Assembly (NCBI RefSeq): GCF_002836515.1
Contig: NZ_PJBC01000003.1
Span: 372,001-436,000 of the forward strand
Length of the DNA stretch: 64,000 bases
Direction: 5' to 3'
Source of the DNA: Pseudomonas sp. Choline-02u-1
GTDB taxonomy: Bacteria; Pseudomonadota; Gammaproteobacteria; Pseudomonadales; Pseudomonadaceae
Below are positions 8,912 through 17,583 of this stretch, one piece after another. A program made the position numbers and the translations under genes. Numbering within the stretch: the stretch's first letter is position 1; each line of letters begins with the position of its first letter. Under the pieces are notes generated by a model. The model saw nothing but the letters and a program-made list of their open reading frames with translations, searched no databases and was not told where the DNA came from.

Positions 8912-9916
8912 ATGAAACGTCGATTCGGGATTCGTACCCTGTGCAGCACTGCCCTGGCGGTTACTGCGTTCAGCCTGAGCAGCGCGCTGCTCGCCGCCGA
9001 CGCGGTGAAGATCGGTTTTCTGGTCAAGCAGGCCGAAGAACCCTGGTTCCAGACCGAATGGGCTTTTGCCGAAAAAGCCGCCAAGGACAAAGGCTTTGAA
9101 CTGATCAAGATCGCCGTGCCGGATGGCGAGAAGACCCTTTCGGCGATCGACAGCCTGGCCGCCAACGGCGCGAAGGGCTTCGTGATCTGCCCTCCGGACG
9201 TGTCCCTCGGCCCGGCCATCATGGCCAAAGCCAAGATCAACGACCTGAAAGTGATTGCCGTCGATGACCGTTTCGTCGACGCCAACGGCAAGTTCATGGA
9301 AGACGTGCCGTACCTGGGCATGGCCGCGTTCGAAGTCGGCCAGAAGCAGGGCGCGGCCATGGCTGCCGAAGCGAAGAAGCGTAACTGGGACTGGAAAGAC
9401 ACCTACGCGGTGGTGAACACCTACAACGAACTCGACACCGGCAAGAAGCGCACCGACGGTTCGGTCGATGCCCTGAAAAAGGCCGGCATGCCGGAAGATC
9501 ACATCCTCTTCGCCGCCCTGAAAACCCTCGACGTACCGGGCAGCATGGACGCCACCAACTCGGCGCTGGTCAAGCTGCCAGGCGCGGCGAAAAACCTGAT
9601 CATCGGCGGCATGAACGACAACACCGTGCTGGGCGGCGTGCGCGCTACCGAAGCGGCCGGTTTCGCCGCGAGCAACGTGATCGGCATCGGCATCAACGGC
9701 ACCGACGCCATCGGCGAATTGAAGAAGCCTAACAGCGGCTTCTTCGGTTCGATGCTGCCAAGTCCGCACATCGAAGGCTACAAGACCGCCGAGATGATGT
9801 ACGAGTGGATCACCGCCGGCAAAGAACCGCCGAAGTACACCGCCATGGATGACGTCACCCTGATCACCCGCGAAAACTTCAAGCAAGAGCTGGAAAAAAT
9901 CGGCCTGTGGAACTGA
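8912..9916 (+). CDS. araF: Sugar ABC transporter substrate-binding protein AraF
   Basis: Periplasmic binding protein of 334 residues with a signal peptide (cleavage near residues 28-29, after SSALLA). The mature N-terminus KIGFLVKQAEEPWFQTEW, then IKIAVPDGEKTLSAIDSL, AVDDRFV, NELDTGKKRTDGS and GMNDNTVLGGVRATE closely follow E. coli AraF. AraF is known to bind L-arabinose and also D-galactose, which fits the galactose-oxidation context. Start ATG 8912 follows AAGGAG. A terminator separates it from araG, so the binding protein should be made in excess. Confidence 0.93.
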   Translation: MKRRFGIRTLCSTALAVTAFSLSSALLAADAVKIGFLVKQAEEPWFQTEWAFAEKAAKDKGFELIKIAVPDGEKTLSAIDSLAANGAKGFVICPPDVSLGPAIMAKAKINDLKVIAVDDRFVDANGKFMEDVPYLGMAAFEVGQKQGAAMAAEAKKRNWDWKDTYAVVNTYNELDTGKKRTDGSVDALKKAGMPEDHILFAALKTLDVPGSMDATNSALVKLPGAAKNLIIGGMNDNTVLGGVRATEAAGFAASNVIGIGINGTDAIGELKKPNSGFFGSMLPSPHIEGYKTAEMMYEWITAGKEPPKYTAMDDVTLITRENFKQELEKIGLWN

Positions 9917-9923
9917 CGCAGCG

Positions 9924-9949
9924 ACGGCCCGGGCATCCGGGCCGTTTTT
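9924..9949 (+). terminator. Intrinsic terminator between araF and araG
   Basis: Perfect 9-bp stem ACGGCCCGG / CCGGGCCGT, GCAT loop, five T. Partial termination here would lower ATPase and permease relative to the binding protein. Confidence 0.85.
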
Positions 9950-9969
9950 CGGTGTGAAGAGGTGGCTTT

Positions 9970-11517
9970 ATGCACGCGCAATTACAGACACAAGAACAAC
10001 ACGGCGCCAGCGGCAGCCTGCGCTTTAACGGGATCGGCAAGACCTTTCCCGGCGTGAAAGCGCTCGACGGCATTAGCTTCGTCGCCCATCCCGGCCAGGT
10101 TCATGCCTTGATGGGCGAGAACGGCGCCGGCAAATCGACTCTGCTGAAAATCCTCGGTGGCGCTTACATTCCGAGCAGCGGCGAGCTGCAGATCGGCGAG
10201 CAGGCAATGGCCTTCAAGTCTACTGCCGACAGCATCGGCAGTGGCGTCGCAGTGATTCACCAGGAACTGCATCTGGTTCCGGAAATGACTGTGGCCGAGA
10301 ACCTGTTTCTTGGCCACTTGCCGGCCAGCTTCGGTTTGATCAATCGCAGTGAGCTGCGCCAGAAAGCCTTGAATTGCCTGAACGGCCTGGCCGATGAAAT
10401 CGATCCGCAAACCAAGGTCGGGCGCCTGTCGCTCGGCCAGCGCCAGTTGGTAGAAATCGCCAAAGCCTTGTCGCGCGGCGCCCACGTTATCGCTTTCGAC
10501 GAACCGACCAGCAGCCTCTCGGCGCGCGAGATCGATCGCTTGATGGCGATCATCGGTCGTCTGCGCGACGAAGGCAAAGTGGTGCTCTACGTGTCCCATC
10601 GCATGGAAGAAGTGTTCCGCATCTGCGACGCCGTCACCGTGTTCAAGGACGGCCGCTACGTGCGTACCTTCGATGACATGAGCCAGCTGACCCACGATCA
10701 ACTGGTGACCTGCATGGTCGGTCGCGACATTCAGGACATCTACGATTATCGCCATCGCCCGCGTGGCGCCGTGGCGTTGAAGGTCGATGGTTTGCTCGGC
10801 CCGGGTCTGCGCGAGCCGATCAGTTTCGAAGCGCACAAGGGCGAAATCCTTGGCCTGTTCGGACTGGTTGGGGCAGGGCGAACCGAGCTGTTTCGCCTGC
10901 TCAGTGGCTTGGAACGCAACACCGCCGGCCGTCTCGAATTGCGCGGTCATGAGTTGAAGCTGCGCTCGCCGCGTGACGCGATTGCAGCCGGCATTCTGCT
11001 CTGCCCGGAAGATCGCAAGAAGGAAGGCATCATCCCGCTGGCCAGCGTTGCCGAAAACATCAACATCAGTGCCCGTGGCGCGCATTCCGGGCTTGGCTGC
11101 CTGATCCGCGGCTTGTGGGAAAAGGGCAACGCCGACAAGCAGATCAAGGCCCTGAAAGTGAAAACCCCGCACGCCGGCCAGCAGATCAAGTTTCTCTCCG
11201 GCGGCAATCAACAGAAGGCCATTCTCGGCCGCTGGCTGTCGATGCCGATGAAAGTCCTGCTGCTCGACGAACCGACCCGTGGCATCGACATCGGCGCCAA
11301 GGCCGAGATCTACCAGATCATCCATAACCTCGCCGCCGACGGCATTTCGGTGATCGTGGTGTCCAGCGATCTGATGGAAGTGATGGGCATTTCCGATCGC
11401 ATCCTGGTGCTGTGCGAAGGCGCCCTGCGCGGCGAAGTCAGCCGCGACCAGGCCAATGAATCCAACCTGCTGCAACTGGCTTTGCCACGCCACCGCGCTG
11501 ACGGCGTGGCGAACTGA
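9970..11517 (+). CDS. araG: Sugar ABC transporter ATP-binding protein AraG
   Basis: Double-domain ATPase of 515 residues, the CUT2-family layout. The first half has Walker A GENGAGKST (about residues 48-56), signature LSLGQRQLVEIAKAL and Walker B VIAFDEPTSS. The second half has a degenerate P-loop (GLVGAGRTE), signature LSGGNQQKAILGRWL and VLLLDEPTRGID, as usual in RbsA/AraG. It energises import with AraF and AraH. Start ATG 9970 follows GAAGAGGTGG. Confidence 0.93.
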   Translation: MHAQLQTQEQHGASGSLRFNGIGKTFPGVKALDGISFVAHPGQVHALMGENGAGKSTLLKILGGAYIPSSGELQIGEQAMAFKSTADSIGSGVAVIHQELHLVPEMTVAENLFLGHLPASFGLINRSELRQKALNCLNGLADEIDPQTKVGRLSLGQRQLVEIAKALSRGAHVIAFDEPTSSLSAREIDRLMAIIGRLRDEGKVVLYVSHRMEEVFRICDAVTVFKDGRYVRTFDDMSQLTHDQLVTCMVGRDIQDIYDYRHRPRGAVALKVDGLLGPGLREPISFEAHKGEILGLFGLVGAGRTELFRLLSGLERNTAGRLELRGHELKLRSPRDAIAAGILLCPEDRKKEGIIPLASVAENINISARGAHSGLGCLIRGLWEKGNADKQIKALKVKTPHAGQQIKFLSGGNQQKAILGRWLSMPMKVLLLDEPTRGIDIGAKAEIYQIIHNLAADGISVIVVSSDLMEVMGISDRILVLCEGALRGEVSRDQANESNLLQLALPRHRADGVAN

Positions 11518-11526
11518 GAGGTGACT

Positions 11527-12498
11527 ATGATGACTACCCAAAACGAAACCCTGCCGACCGAGCGCAAACCTTTGGACATGCGGCGCTTCCTCGATGACTG
11601 GGTCATGCTGCTGGCGGCGATCGGCATCTTCGTCGCCTGTACGCTGCTGATCGACAACTTCCTCTCGCCTTTGAACATGCGCGGTCTGGGCCTGGCGATT
11701 TCCACCACCGGCATCGCCGCGTGCACCATGTTGTATTGCCTGGCGTCGGGGCATTTCGACCTGTCGGTCGGCTCGGTAATCGCCTGCGCCGGTGTGGTTG
11801 CGGCGGTGGTGATGCGCGACACCAACAGCGTGTTTCTCGGCGTCAGCGCGGCGCTGGCGATGGGCCTGATCGTTGGCCTGATTAACGGCATCGTCATCGC
11901 CAAATTGCGCGTCAACGCGTTGATCACGACGCTGGCGACCATGCAGATCGTTCGCGGTCTGGCCTATATCTTTGCCAACGGCAAAGCGGTCGGTGTTTCG
12001 CAGGAATCGTTCTTCGTGTTCGGCAACGGCCAACTGTTTGGCGTGCCGGTGCCGATCCTGATCACTATCGTCTGCTTCCTGTTCTTCGGCTGGCTGCTGA
12101 ACTACACCACTTACGGGCGCAACACCATGGCCATCGGGGGCAACCAGGAAGCGGCGCTGCTGGCGGGCGTCAACGTTGACCGGACCAAGATCATCATCTT
12201 CGCCGTGCACGGTTTGATCGGTGCGCTGGCGGGTGTGATTCTGGCATCGCGGATGACTTCCGGGCAGCCAATGATCGGCCAGGGTTTTGAACTGACGGTG
12301 ATTTCGGCCTGCGTATTGGGCGGGGTTTCGCTGAGCGGCGGGATCGGCATGATCCGCCATGTGATTGCCGGGGTGTTGATTCTGGCGATCATCGAGAACG
12401 CAATGAACCTGAAGAACATCGACACGTTTTATCAGTATGTGATTCGTGGTTCGATTCTGTTGCTGGCCGTGGTCATCGACCGCCTGAAACAGCGCTGA
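11527..12498 (+). CDS. araH: Sugar ABC transporter permease AraH
   Basis: CUT2-family inner-membrane permease, 323 residues with about ten hydrophobic segments. The motif GHFDLSVGSVIACAGV and the late GGVSLSGGIGMIRHVIAGVLIL are hallmarks of RbsC/AraH. AGAGG at 11517-11521 favours ATG 11527 over GTG 11521; ATG 11530 is also possible. It starts 9 bp after araG and ends the operon; a REP pair follows. Confidence 0.92.
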   Translation: MMTTQNETLPTERKPLDMRRFLDDWVMLLAAIGIFVACTLLIDNFLSPLNMRGLGLAISTTGIAACTMLYCLASGHFDLSVGSVIACAGVVAAVVMRDTNSVFLGVSAALAMGLIVGLINGIVIAKLRVNALITTLATMQIVRGLAYIFANGKAVGVSQESFFVFGNGQLFGVPVPILITIVCFLFFGWLLNYTTYGRNTMAIGGNQEAALLAGVNVDRTKIIIFAVHGLIGALAGVILASRMTSGQPMIGQGFELTVISACVLGGVSLSGGIGMIRHVIAGVLILAIIENAMNLKNIDTFYQYVIRGSILLLAVVIDRLKQR

Positions 12499-12554
12499 CA
12501 CCCTCGCGCCTGCACAGATTCGGATTGCATCAGGAGTTGCAATTCATCCATCAA

Positions 12555-12648
12555 CCTGTGGGAGCAGGCTTGCTCGCGAAAGCGTCATCCGGCGCAACAC
12601 GTTCGGCGCGCCAGACAGCGCTTTCGCGAGCAAGCCCGCTCCCACAGG
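12555..12648. repeat. REP family A, inverted pair
   Basis: Arms CCTGTGGGAGCAGGCTTGCTC and GAGCAAGCCCGCTCCCACAGG flank a GC-rich centre. It fills most of the space between araH and the next GntR gene. Confidence 0.9.
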
Positions 12649-12693
12649 GATCGCATCCTCCTTTCTCCATCGGTCACCTCGCGCAAATATCCC

Positions 12694-12724
12694 TTGCCCG
12701 CCGCGCCTCGTTTCGGTTATCAAT
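12694..12724 (+). promoter_or_regulatory. Candidate promoter giving a leaderless transcript
   Basis: TTGCCC (12694-12699), 18-bp spacer, TATCAAT (12718-12724). The predicted start falls at about the ATG at 12731 of the UTRA regulator, which has no ribosome binding site. Inferred from sequence only. Confidence 0.4.
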
Positions 12725-12730
12725 TTGTAC

Positions 12731-13444
12731 ATGATTAGACAGGTACGATTTGACAAGAAACAAAGGGTGGTCGACGAACTCGTCCGACGCATCGAAAGCG
12801 GCCTCATGGAGGACGGTTTTCTATTGCCCGGCGAACATCAGTTGGCTCAAGAATTCCAGGTCAGCCGTGGCACCTTGCGTGAGGCGCTCGCCGAACTGAA
12901 GCGGCGCAAATACATCGCCACGCAGAGCGGAGTTGGCTCCATCGTCACCTTCGACGGTGTCGCCCTCGATCAGCGCAGCGGCTGGGCGCAGGCGTTGGCC
13001 GACAGCGGGGCGCTGATCAATACCGAAGTGTTGCGCCTTGAAGCCGTGACTCGTCCGGATCTGCTGGTGCGTTTCGGCACCGACCAATTCATCACTCTCG
13101 ACCGTCGCCGGCGCGCTACCGACGGCACGCTGGTGTCGCTGGAACGCTCCTTGATGCCGGCCACCGGTGGCCTTGAAAGCCTGCCGCGCGTCGGTTTGAT
13201 CGACAACTCCCTGACCATCACCCTGGCCGCCTATGGCTACATCGGCGAGCGCGGCGATCAGTGGATCGGCGCCGAGCCTTTGAATGCCGAAGATGCCGAA
13301 CTGCTCGGTCGCCCGGTTGGCACGGTGTTCCTCAAAGCCCTGCGCACCACCTACGACCGGCAGAACCGTTTCATGGAACAGGTCGAAAGCCTGCTCGACC
13401 CGGTGCATTTTCGTCTGCACCTGCAATTTGGAGAATCGAAATGA
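12731..13444 (+). CDS. GntR/UTRA-family regulator (YegW-like position)
   Basis: A HutC-subfamily regulator of 237 residues. The winged helix covers residues 5-70 (PGEHQLAQEFQVSRGTLREALAELKRRKYI) and the UTRA effector domain follows (LDRRRRATDGTLVSLERSLMPA, then TYDRQNRFMEQVESLLDP). ATG 12731 is preferred over the TTG at 12725; neither has a ribosome site, so the mRNA may be leaderless. Its stop codon overlaps the next start (ATGA), so it belongs to the operon with the ADP-ribosylglycohydrolase, permease and kinase that it presumably controls. Confidence 0.87.
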   Translation: MIRQVRFDKKQRVVDELVRRIESGLMEDGFLLPGEHQLAQEFQVSRGTLREALAELKRRKYIATQSGVGSIVTFDGVALDQRSGWAQALADSGALINTEVLRLEAVTRPDLLVRFGTDQFITLDRRRRATDGTLVSLERSLMPATGGLESLPRVGLIDNSLTITLAAYGYIGERGDQWIGAEPLNAEDAELLGRPVGTVFLKALRTTYDRQNRFMEQVESLLDPVHFRLHLQFGESK

Positions 13445-14439
13445 CCTCGCTCAACCGTGCCCTCGGCGCTTTTTATGGTCTGGCCCTGGGTGATGCGCTG
13501 GGCATGCCGACGCAGTCGCTCGATCGCCAAACGATCAAGGCGCGTTTCGGCCAGATCACCGATCTGCAGGACGCCGGGCCGCTGCAACCGATCGCCGCAA
13601 ACATGCCCAAAGGCTCGATCACTGATGACACCGAACAGGCGATTCTGGTCGGCGAGTTGTTGGTCGAAGGCCAGGGCCGCATCGAGCCGGCCGTCCTCGC
13701 CCAGCGTTTGATTGAATGGGAAGCCGAGATGCAGGCCAAAGGCTCGCAGGATTTGCTCGGCCCCTCGACCAAACGCGCCATTGAAATGATCCTCGCCGGG
13801 CATTCTCCGGAAGAAGCCGGGCGCTACGGCACCACCAACGGCGCGGCAATGCGCATTACCCCGGTGGGGATCGCCGCGAATGTGACCGACCCCGTGCGTT
13901 TTATCGCGGCAGTGGTGCAGGCGTGTCAGGTGACCCACAACACCACGCTGGGGATCTCCAGCGCGGCGGCGGTGGCGGCGGTGGTCTCCGCTGGGATCAA
14001 CGGCGTCGATCTGGGCGAAGCGCTGAACCTCGGCCAACAGATTGCCCAGCAAGCTGAAGCCCATGGGCACTGGGTGGCGGGCGGGCGCATGGCCTCGCGG
14101 ATCAGTTGGGCGCGCAGTATCAGCGTCGACAGCGACAAAGCACTGCTCGCCGATCTGCTTTACGACGTGATCGGTACTTCAGTGGCGTCCCAGGAGTCGG
14201 TAGTGGTTTCATTCGCCTTGGCCCAGCAAGTGGCCATCGGTGAGATGACGGCATTCGAAGCGCTGTGCATGGCCGCCAGCCTCGGTGGCGACACGGATAC
14301 CATCGCGGCGATTCTTGGTGCCATGCTCGGGGCCTGCCTGGGTCTTGAATGCTGGCCCGAGCAGATGATCGAGACGGTGAAAGCTGTCAATCATCTGGAG
14401 CTGGAACCCCTCGTAAAAGGACTCCTCACCCTACGCTGA
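13441..14439 (+). CDS. ADP-ribosylglycohydrolase-family protein (YegU-like)
   Basis: DraG/ARH-fold hydrolase of 332 residues. The di-metal site is visible: GDALGMPTQ near the N-terminus, TDDTEQ around residue 62, and GGDTDTIAAILGAMLGA near residue 280. Such enzymes cleave N- or O-glycosidic bonds to ADP-ribose or related ribosides. ATG 13441 overlaps the stop of the regulator. With a nucleobase-type permease and a PfkB kinase next door, it more likely acts on a nucleoside or ribosylated metabolite than on ADP-ribosylated protein; this is inference from context. Confidence 0.87.
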   Translation: MTSLNRALGAFYGLALGDALGMPTQSLDRQTIKARFGQITDLQDAGPLQPIAANMPKGSITDDTEQAILVGELLVEGQGRIEPAVLAQRLIEWEAEMQAKGSQDLLGPSTKRAIEMILAGHSPEEAGRYGTTNGAAMRITPVGIAANVTDPVRFIAAVVQACQVTHNTTLGISSAAAVAAVVSAGINGVDLGEALNLGQQIAQQAEAHGHWVAGGRMASRISWARSISVDSDKALLADLLYDVIGTSVASQESVVVSFALAQQVAIGEMTAFEALCMAASLGGDTDTIAAILGAMLGACLGLECWPEQMIETVKAVNHLELEPLVKGLLTLR

Positions 14440-14449
14440 GGAACCCAGT

Positions 14450-14544
14450 GTAGGAGCTGCCGAAGGCTGCGATCTTTTGATCTTCAGCAGTCTTCAGTCG
14501 GTGGAAAATCAACGTCAAAAGATCGCAGCCTGCGGCGGCTCCTA
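14450..14544. repeat. Repeat family B, inverted pair
   Basis: Inverted arms GTAGGAGCTGCCGAAGGCTG and CAGCCTGCGGCGGCTCCTA, joined through GATCTTTTGATC-type sequence. A second REP class, distinct from family A. Confidence 0.88.
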
Positions 14545-14607
14545 AAGGGGAGAGGTGCAGGTATTCAATTGCCCATAAACACAAGAATGGCAACAGGAGC
14601 ATTTTTC

Positions 14608-16074
14608 ATGAGTTCATCAACCGCCGGGCAGAGTGTCGGGCAATTGGAAACCCGCGGCATCGAGCCGGTGCCGGAAGCCGAGTGCAATGGTCATCCGTTG
14701 CAACTGTTCTGGGTCTGGTTCGCCGCCAATATTTCCATTCTCGGCCTGCCGCTGGGCGCCACCCTGGTGGCGTTTCGCGGGCTGGCGATCTGGCAGGCGA
14801 TCATCGTCGCGATCCTCGGCGCCGCCGGTTCGTTTGCCGTGGTCGGGATCATTTCGATTGCCGGGCGACGTGGCCGCGCGCCGAGTCTGACGCTGTCGCG
14901 CGCGATCTTCGGCGTACGCGGCAATATCGGCCCGACGCTGGTTTCGCTGATGTCGCGTCTGGGTTGGGAAACCGTCAACACCACCACTGCGGCGTTCGTG
15001 CTGCTGTCGCTATGTTCGATCCTGTTTGGCTCGCCGGTCGAGGCGAAAAGTGCGCCGGTACTGACGTTGATCTTTATCGCCATTTTCGTGCTGCTGACCT
15101 TGTCGGTGTCCGGCCTCGGCCACGCGACCCTGCTGGTGATTCAGAAGTGGGCGACTTACGTGTTCGGCGCGCTGAATATTCTCGTGGGTGGTTTCCTCTG
15201 CGCGACGATCGACTGGAGCGCGGTGTTCAACGCCACGCCGGCACCGCTGAGCGCGATGATCATCGGCATCGGCACCATGGCTGCCGGCACCGGCATCGGC
15301 TGGGCCAACGCTGGCGCCGACATGTCGCGTTACCAGCACCGCAGCGTCAGAGCCGTACGACTGGTCGCTTCCGCAGCGTTCGGCGCGGGCATTCCGCTGG
15401 TGCTGCTGATTACCCTCGGCGGCTTGCTCTCGGTGGGCAACAACGATCTCGCGTCCGCAACTGACCCGATCGTAGCGATCCGCGACATGTTGCCAACCTG
15501 GATGGCCGTGCCATACCTGATCACCGCGTTCGGCGGTCTGCTGCTGTCGAACAATCTGTCGGTGTACTCCGCCGGTTTGACCACTCTGACGCTGGGCCTC
15601 AAGGTCAAACGCGTCTATGCGGTGGTGGTCGACATCGTCGCGATCTTCGCCGGCTCGATCTACTTCATGTTGATCGCCGACAGTTTCTACGGACCGTTCA
15701 TTACCTTCATTTCCCTGCTGGCGGTGCCGATCACCGCATGGGTCGGGATCTTTGTGGTCGACCTGATTCACCGTCACTACTACAGCCCCAAAGACCTGCT
15801 CGATGTCAGCCCGAGTAGCGCCTACTGGTATCGCGGCGGTGTAGAGTGGCGCGCATTCGGCGCCTGGGCGATCGCCATCGTGCTCGGTTTCAGCTTCACC
15901 ACCATCGGCACCACGGCGCAAAACGTCTGGTTCAAGGGCTTTCTGTCCGACTCCTGGCTAGGCCACAACGGCCTCGGCTGGATCGTGACCTTTGTCGTCG
16001 CCGGTGGCATTTACCTGGTACTGGGCGGCGCGAAAGATCGCCGCGCCGCGCAACCCGAGAATGCTCATGCCTAA
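14608..16074 (+). CDS. NCS1-family purine/cytosine permease
   Basis: Integral membrane symporter of 488 residues with about twelve hydrophobic segments. The N-terminal signature FWVWFAANISILGLPLGATL and RAIFGVRGNIGPTLVSLMSRLGWETVN mark the nucleobase:cation symporter-1 (CodB/PucI) family. Start ATG 14608 follows GGAG at 14596-14599; an earlier ATG at 14587 is possible. It sits between the glycohydrolase and kinase genes and replaces the MFS nucleoside carrier YegT of the E. coli equivalent. Substrate is likely a nucleobase or nucleoside. Confidence 0.88.
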   Translation: MSSSTAGQSVGQLETRGIEPVPEAECNGHPLQLFWVWFAANISILGLPLGATLVAFRGLAIWQAIIVAILGAAGSFAVVGIISIAGRRGRAPSLTLSRAIFGVRGNIGPTLVSLMSRLGWETVNTTTAAFVLLSLCSILFGSPVEAKSAPVLTLIFIAIFVLLTLSVSGLGHATLLVIQKWATYVFGALNILVGGFLCATIDWSAVFNATPAPLSAMIIGIGTMAAGTGIGWANAGADMSRYQHRSVRAVRLVASAAFGAGIPLVLLITLGGLLSVGNNDLASATDPIVAIRDMLPTWMAVPYLITAFGGLLLSNNLSVYSAGLTTLTLGLKVKRVYAVVVDIVAIFAGSIYFMLIADSFYGPFITFISLLAVPITAWVGIFVVDLIHRHYYSPKDLLDVSPSSAYWYRGGVEWRAFGAWAIAIVLGFSFTTIGTTAQNVWFKGFLSDSWLGHNGLGWIVTFVVAGGIYLVLGGAKDRRAAQPENAHA

Positions 16075-16996
16075 GATGTTGCACACCGGCCAGGTCATCA
16101 TCGACCTGGTCATGGCCGTGGATAAATTGCCGCAGATTGGCGGCGACGTGCTGGCGCAGTCGGCGGGGTTCGAAGCCGGCGGCGGCTTCAACGTAATGGC
16201 GGCAGCGGTACGTAACGGGCTGCCGGTGGTCTATCTCGGTCGCCATGGCAGCGGGCGCTTCGGCGATCTGGCGCGCCAAGCGATGCAGGCAGAAGGTATC
16301 TGTATTGGCGTCCGCGAGCCGGCCGAGCGCGACACCGGTTTGTGCGTGGCGCTGACCGATTCGTCGGCCGAGCGCAGTTTCATTTCCTACATCGGCGCTG
16401 AGGGCGAGGTGACGGAGGAGGATCTGAGCAGCGTGGCTGCCGAGCCCGGCGATTATGTGTATCTCAGCGGTTACAGCCTGCTGCACGAGGGCAAGGCGCT
16501 GGCATTGCTTGACTGGACAATGGCGCTGCCGGCGTCGGTCAACGTGGTGTTCGATCCAGGGCCATTGGTGGAATCCCCCGATGCGCCAATGATGCAGACG
16601 TTGCTGCCGCGCATTGATGTCTGGACCAGCAACAGTGTCGAGGCGCTGCGATTCACCGGGGCCGATGAGATTGGCGTCGCAATGGATCGCCTCGCGGAAC
16701 TCCTGCCGGACCATGTGCTGATGGTGGTGCGCGACGGGCCGCAAGGTTGCTGGATTCAGCAGCGTGGCGAACGCCGACAGGTGCCGGGGTTTGCTGTGAA
16801 AGCGGTGGACAGCAATGGCGCCGGTGATGCCCACGCTGGCGTGTTCATCGCCGGATTGGCGCACGGATTGGATGCACTGAAAGCGGCGCGGCGGGCGAAT
16901 GCGGCAGCGGCACTGGCGGTGACTCGGTGGGGGCCGGCGACATCGCCGGGGGCGGGTGAGGTGGATGCTTTCATCCGCGAGTCCTGCGGCGACTGA
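16067..16996 (+). CDS. PfkB-family sugar/nucleoside kinase (YegV-like)
   Basis: Ribokinase-superfamily enzyme of 309 residues. GGGFNVMAAAVRNG near residues 36-50 binds substrate; the C-terminal DSNGAGDAHAGVFIAGLA carries the catalytic Asp and anion hole of the PfkB signature 2. It overlaps the permease by 8 bp. The start is taken as ATG 16067; ATG 16061 is equally in frame. It probably phosphorylates the product of the neighbouring glycohydrolase or the transported nucleoside. Specificity is not readable from sequence. Confidence 0.87.
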   Translation: MPKMLHTGQVIIDLVMAVDKLPQIGGDVLAQSAGFEAGGGFNVMAAAVRNGLPVVYLGRHGSGRFGDLARQAMQAEGICIGVREPAERDTGLCVALTDSSAERSFISYIGAEGEVTEEDLSSVAAEPGDYVYLSGYSLLHEGKALALLDWTMALPASVNVVFDPGPLVESPDAPMMQTLLPRIDVWTSNSVEALRFTGADEIGVAMDRLAELLPDHVLMVVRDGPQGCWIQQRGERRQVPGFAVKAVDSNGAGDAHAGVFIAGLAHGLDALKAARRANAAAALAVTRWGPATSPGAGEVDAFIRESCGD

Positions 16997-17002
16997 CCCC
17001 AA

Positions 17003-17031
17003 GCCTTCGCGAGCAGGCTCGCTCCCACACA
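17003..17031. repeat. REP family A, single unit
   Basis: Single arm CCTTCGCGAGCAGGCTCGCTCCCACAC without a partner, right after the kinase gene. Confidence 0.8.
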
Positions 17032-17055
17032 GGATCCAAGTCGTATATAAATCTT

Positions 17056-17130
17056 CTGTAGGAGCTGCCGAAGGCTGCGATCTTTTGATCTTGAAAAGCA
17101 CAAGATCGCAGCCTTCGGCAGCTCCTACAG
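17056..17130. repeat. Repeat family B, inverted pair
   Basis: Nearly perfect inverted arms CTGTAGGAGCTGCCGAAGGC and GCCTTCGGCAGCTCCTACAG enclosing GATCTTTTGATC-like sequence. It lies between convergent genes and could act as a two-way terminator. Confidence 0.9.
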
Positions 17131-17141
17131 TGGGCGTCGTT

Positions 17142-17522
17142 CTAGCCAGCCTTGCGCAACGCCTCGATCAACTCCTGCTTGCGCATCGATGAGCGCCCCG
17201 GAATGTTCTTCGCCCGGGCCTCTTTCATCAGGCTGTCGACAGTCTGAGTATCCTTCGAAGTTTCGCTTTTGCGCGAATGGCCCTTGCGGCTGGCCACCGC
17301 GCGGCGCGATGACTCTTTGCGATCTTCCGACTTGGCACCGGCGGGCTTCTTGCGACCCGAACCGCCGGACTTCTCACCGCCACCGGACTGCTTGTTGACC
17401 GTCGCCCAAGCGCGAGCCTCAGCCTCATCTTTGGACACGCCCTTTTGCTCGTAGCTGTCTTCGATGTGCTCGGCTTTGCGCTTCTGTTCGCTGGTGTATT
17501 TGTCTTTGCTTCCACGAGGCAT
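17142..17522 (-). CDS. Small basic protein with Rho-N-like C-terminus
   Basis: A 126-residue lysine-rich protein starting MPRGSKDKYTSEQKRKAEHI after an AGGAG site; an upstream Met at 17537 is not supported. Residues 1-45 form a helical ChaB/plasmid-stabilisation-like segment (HIEDSYEQKGVSKDEAEARAWATVN), the middle is a basic, low-complexity Gly/Ser/Lys linker, and the end SLMKEARAKNIPGRSSMRKQELIEALRKAG resembles Rho-N/SAP nucleic-acid binding folds. It is often annotated as a plasmid stabilisation protein, but there is no plasmid context. Nucleic-acid binding is inferred. Confidence 0.78.
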   Translation of the reverse strand: MPRGSKDKYTSEQKRKAEHIEDSYEQKGVSKDEAEARAWATVNKQSGGGEKSGGSGRKKPAGAKSEDRKESSRRAVASRKGHSRKSETSKDTQTVDSLMKEARAKNIPGRSSMRKQELIEALRKAG

Positions 17523-17583
17523 GGGATTTCTCCTCAAGTTGCGGATCCGGCCGCTCGCCGCTTCGACGGCGAGCGGCGTGGCA

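Noticed and set aside
6810..12498. L-arabinose oxidation pathway as the main role of the first sugar island
   Set aside because: AraFGH homology alone would allow it, but no arabonate dehydratase or downstream arabinose enzyme is in the window and the promoter is shared with galactonate genes; galactose is the better fit, though arabinose is not excluded.
9982..12501. 839-codon open frame on the minus strand opposite araFGH
   Set aside because: Antisense shadow of high-GC genes; His/Gln/Ala-rich composition and no domain, while the plus-strand proteins are clear AraG and AraH.
17142..17522. Plasmid stabilisation or toxin-antitoxin function
   Set aside because: The name is an annotation habit for this basic family; there is no partner toxin or plasmid signature here.
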